From: Victivallales bacterium
GTDB taxonomy: Bacteria; Verrucomicrobiota; Lentisphaeria; Oligosphaerales; Lenti-02
Assembly (NCBI GenBank): GCA_018648945.1
Contig: JABGQJ010000375.1
Span: forward strand, 1-7,512
Direction of reading: 5' to 3'
Length of the DNA stretch: 7,512 bases
Program-made: the position numbers and the translations under genes
Shown here: positions 5,399 to 7,512 of the stretch, piece by piece
How positions within the stretch are numbered: the stretch's first letter is position 1
Layout: every line of letters starts with the position of its first letter
Notes under the pieces: model-generated
What the model saw: only the letters and a program-made list of their open reading frames with translations
Told to the model about the DNA's origin: nothing
The model's database searches: none

Positions 5399-7512
5399 GA
5401 CTGAACGCGATTCTGGGAGCCTGCTGCATGTGTTCGTCTCTGTTTGCCGTTCCGCCGAGGGTGCCGCAGTCGGCTCGCGAGATTCCGGTTCTGGCCACGG
5501 TGGACGTGGTGATCGTGGGTGGCACGGTAGGGGCGGTCTCGGCAGCGATGGCCGCACGACGGGCGGGGGCCAGCGTCTATCTGGTCGCGCCCCGAACCTA
5601 TCTTGGCGAGGGTCTTTGCGGCAGCCTGCATCTCTGGCAGGACAAGGCCACGCCAGAGGGCGAGTTGGCCAGGAAGCTGTTGACCAAGGGCAGCCCGATC
5701 CCCCCGATGCATGTCAAGCGGACCCTCTCCCGGGCGCTGCTTGCGCAGGGCATTCCGTTCCTGTTTGCGTCCACGGCCAGCGATGTGCTGCGTGATGGCG
5801 GTGGACGGGTTGCTGGCGTGGTGATCGCCAACCGGGCCGGCCGGCAGGCAATCGTCGCCAAAGCAGTGATCGATGCGAGCGAGCGGAGTACCGTGGCCCG
5901 GCTTGCTGGGGGGGAGATTCAGGGCCGGACCCGTGGCACGCTCCCGGCCGAGCGGGTGGTTTTGGTCAAAGCCGATGAGCCGCAGGCCAAGGGCACACAG
6001 CGCATTCCCTTCACATCCGGCAAGCTGGCATTGGCATATGAAGTCCACCAACTGCAACTGGACTACCCCGATTTCAGCCCGGCATCCCTGGCCCAGGCCG
6101 AACAGACCGCGCGGGACCGGACCTACCGAAAGGGCCAGTTCCGGGCTTCGGAGCGGCTGCGGGTATCCTGGCCTGACCTGGTCGGCGACGTGTCTGGCAT
6201 CTTCGTGCTTGGTGCCAATCTGTGGCAAGCGGGGAAGGCGGAGGCCCTGGGCCGGAGCTTGGGGCAAGCGGCCGCCGAGGACGCCTTGGCGCGACCGGCG
6301 TTGACTGGGGTCCATCTTCCCGGCCCGGCCCGCGCGGGCAGGCTGGACGTGGGCGAGCCCCTGCGCGGGGCGCGACCGGCCAGCGATCCCGCGCGGACGG
6401 TCCCTGCCGCTGCTTCTTCCGTGCCGATTTGGGCCGAGGTGGATGTGCTGGTCGTGGGCGGCGGCACCACCGGGGCGCCGGCGGCCATCGCGGCGGCCCG
6501 ACGAGGGGCAAAGGTGCTGGTGATCGAGTTCCAGGAGGGGTTGGGTGGCACCGGGACGTTGGGCATGATTGGCAAGGCATACCACGGGCGTAGCGCGGGC
6601 TTCAGCAAGGAAGTGCCCTTCCCCGACGAGAGCTTCCGGGTGGAGGACAAGATGGAGTGGTTCCGGCATGAAATCCGCGCAGCCGGTGGGCAGATCTGGT
6701 TCGGCACCATGGGGTGTGGCGCCCTACTGGCGGGCACGCGCGTGTGCGGGGCCGTGGTCGCCAACGCCGCCGGGCGAGGAGCCGTGCTGGCCAAGGTCGT
6801 GATCGATGCCACAGGCAGTGCGGATCTGGCCGTGGCGGCCGGTGCGGGGAGTCTGGCCAGCGGTGCGGGGGATTCCGTTGCCGTGCAGGGGGCGGGCCTG
6901 CCGATCCGCCCTCCAGGCAAGTACTACGTCAATACCGACTACCTGTTGGTGGACGAGACCGACATGGTCGATACCTCGCGCGCTTTGGCCGGGGCCTTGG
7001 AGACCATGCACGGGAACGCCTACGACGTGGGGCCTCTCCTCCAGACGCGTGAGCGGCGGCGGGTGGTGGGCGACCACATCCTGCGCTACCTCGACCAGAT
7101 TGCCGGGCGGACCTATCCCGACAGCATCGTGTTTTCGGCCAGCGACTACGATTCGCACGGCTATCCCAGTTCGCCATATTTCGCGCTGCTGCCCCATGAT
7201 GCGAAGACGGTCAAGATGAACCACCCGGCCCCCGGTGGCAGCTGCTACACCCCCTATCGCTGCCTCCTGCCCAAGGGATTGGAGGGTATTCTGGTGGTTG
7301 GCCTGGGGATCAGTATGGAACGCGATGCCTCGGCCATGGTGCGGATGCAGCGGGATCTCCACAATCAGGGCTACGCGGCAGGTGTCGCTGCCGCCATGGG
7401 GGCCAAGCGGGGGTTGACTCCCCGTCAGATTCCGGTGCGCGAACTGCAGGAGCACCTGGTGGAGACTGGCTCCCTGCCCGCTGCCGCACTCAGCCGCCGC
7501 GACTCCTTCCCC
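5395..7512 (+). CDS. FAD-dependent oxidoreductase with two FAD_oxidored-like modules (3' end beyond the window)
   Basis: An open frame of 706 codons from GTG 5395 to the right edge. The start overlaps the previous stop (GTGA) and gives a plausible signal peptide: MRLNAILGAC, then hydrophobic residues to about 19, then VPQSA at 23-27. ATG 5428 is in frame but would cut into it. Module 1 (about 36-300) has VDVVIVGGTVGA (36-47), AVIDASERS (157-165) and a closing GIFVLGANLWQAGKAEALG (268-286). A Pro/Ala-rich linker follows (about 301-345). Module 2 (about 346 on) has VDVLVVGGGTTGAPAA (349-364) with GxGxxG at 355-360 and acidic E378, VVIDATGSADLA (468-479), TRERRRVVGD (551-560) and YRCLLPKGLEGILVVG (621-636). 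These are hallmarks of the FAD_oxidored family. Module 2 looks able to bind FAD; module 1 has weakened motifs. Relatives are common in glycan-degrading bacteria, with substrates mostly unknown. The C-terminal end and any further domain lie outside. Confidence 0.85.
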   Translation, partial: MRLNAILGACCMCSSLFAVPPRVPQSAREIPVLATVDVVIVGGTVGAVSAAMAARRAGASVYLVAPRTYLGEGLCGSLHLWQDKATPEGELARKLLTKGSPIPPMHVKRTLSRALLAQGIPFLFASTASDVLRDGGGRVAGVVIANRAGRQAIVAKAVIDASERSTVARLAGGEIQGRTRGTLPAERVVLVKADEPQAKGTQRIPFTSGKLALAYEVHQLQLDYPDFSPASLAQAEQTARDRTYRKGQFRASERLRVSWPDLVGDVSGIFVLGANLWQAGKAEALGRSLGQAAAEDALARPALTGVHLPGPARAGRLDVGEPLRGARPASDPARTVPAAASSVPIWAEVDVLVVGGGTTGAPAAIAAARRGAKVLVIEFQEGLGGTGTLGMIGKAYHGRSAGFSKEVPFPDESFRVEDKMEWFRHEIRAAGGQIWFGTMGCGALLAGTRVCGAVVANAAGRGAVLAKVVIDATGSADLAVAAGAGSLASGAGDSVAVQGAGLPIRPPGKYYVNTDYLLVDETDMVDTSRALAGALETMHGNAYDVGPLLQTRERRRVVGDHILRYLDQIAGRTYPDSIVFSASDYDSHGYPSSPYFALLPHDAKTVKMNHPAPGGSCYTPYRCLLPKGLEGILVVGLGISMERDASAMVRMQRDLHNQGYAAGVAAAMGAKRGLTPRQIPVRELQEHLVETGSLPAAALSRRDSFP

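Noticed and set aside
5428..5430. ATG 5428 as the start of the FAD oxidoreductase
   Set aside because: The in-frame GTG 33 bases upstream overlaps the previous stop in a GTGA and completes a signal peptide. It remains a second choice.
5065..6669. 534-codon open frame on the minus strand across the CxxC gene and the FAD oxidoreductase
   Set aside because: Its product is rich in Arg, Pro, Gly and His with no recognisable motif. The plus-strand frames there carry clear FAD motifs and a matching start/stop coupling. Long antisense frames are common in GC-rich DNA.
1..7512. tRNA genes, CRISPR repeats, transposase remnants, attachment sites
   Set aside because: No cloverleaf-like segment, no regularly spaced repeat, no transposase motif and no long direct repeats were seen on either strand.

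Overview
The window is about 7.5 kb of mostly GC-rich bacterial DNA (63-80 % in the 60-base lines I counted). It holds five genes in two divergent groups. Nothing in it points to a phage, plasmid, insertion sequence, CRISPR array or RNA gene. The protein families (a five-bladed-propeller glycosidase-like protein, a DUF6259-type glycosidase-like protein, a two-module acetylxylan-esterase-like hydrolase and a secreted FAD oxidoreductase) are the kind found in large numbers in Planctomycetota, Verrucomicrobiota/Lentisphaerota/Kiritimatiellota, Armatimonadota and similar glycan-degrading bacteria. I cannot place the organism more closely.

Left half, minus strand, reading right to left: the esterase-like alpha/beta hydrolase (4895-3051) and the exported DUF6259-like protein (about 3016-845) lie close together and form a likely operon. 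After a 255-base gap comes the start of a GH32/GH43-like beta-propeller protein (589-1), which runs off the left edge. This last gene is easy to miss because it begins with GTG and has no stop inside the window. Its GC content is about 49 % in the lines counted, well below its neighbours.

A 143-base divergent intergenic region (4896-5038) separates the groups. It carries two inverted repeats and weak promoter-like hexamers.

Right half, plus strand: a 119-residue protein with two CxxC pairs on either side of a hydrophobic segment (5039-5398). Its stop overlaps the GTG start of a large FAD-dependent oxidoreductase (GTGA, 5395-5398), which runs off the right edge. The oxidoreductase contains two FAD_oxidored-like modules in one chain. 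The first is shortened and has altered cofactor motifs; the second looks intact.

Together the genes look like part of a carbohydrate-processing locus: an intracellular ester-cleaving enzyme, an exported glycosidase-like enzyme, a propeller glycosidase-like protein and an apparently exported flavoprotein. The substrate cannot be told from sequence. The least explained items are the double FAD module, the coupled CxxC membrane protein and the DUF6259-type enzyme.
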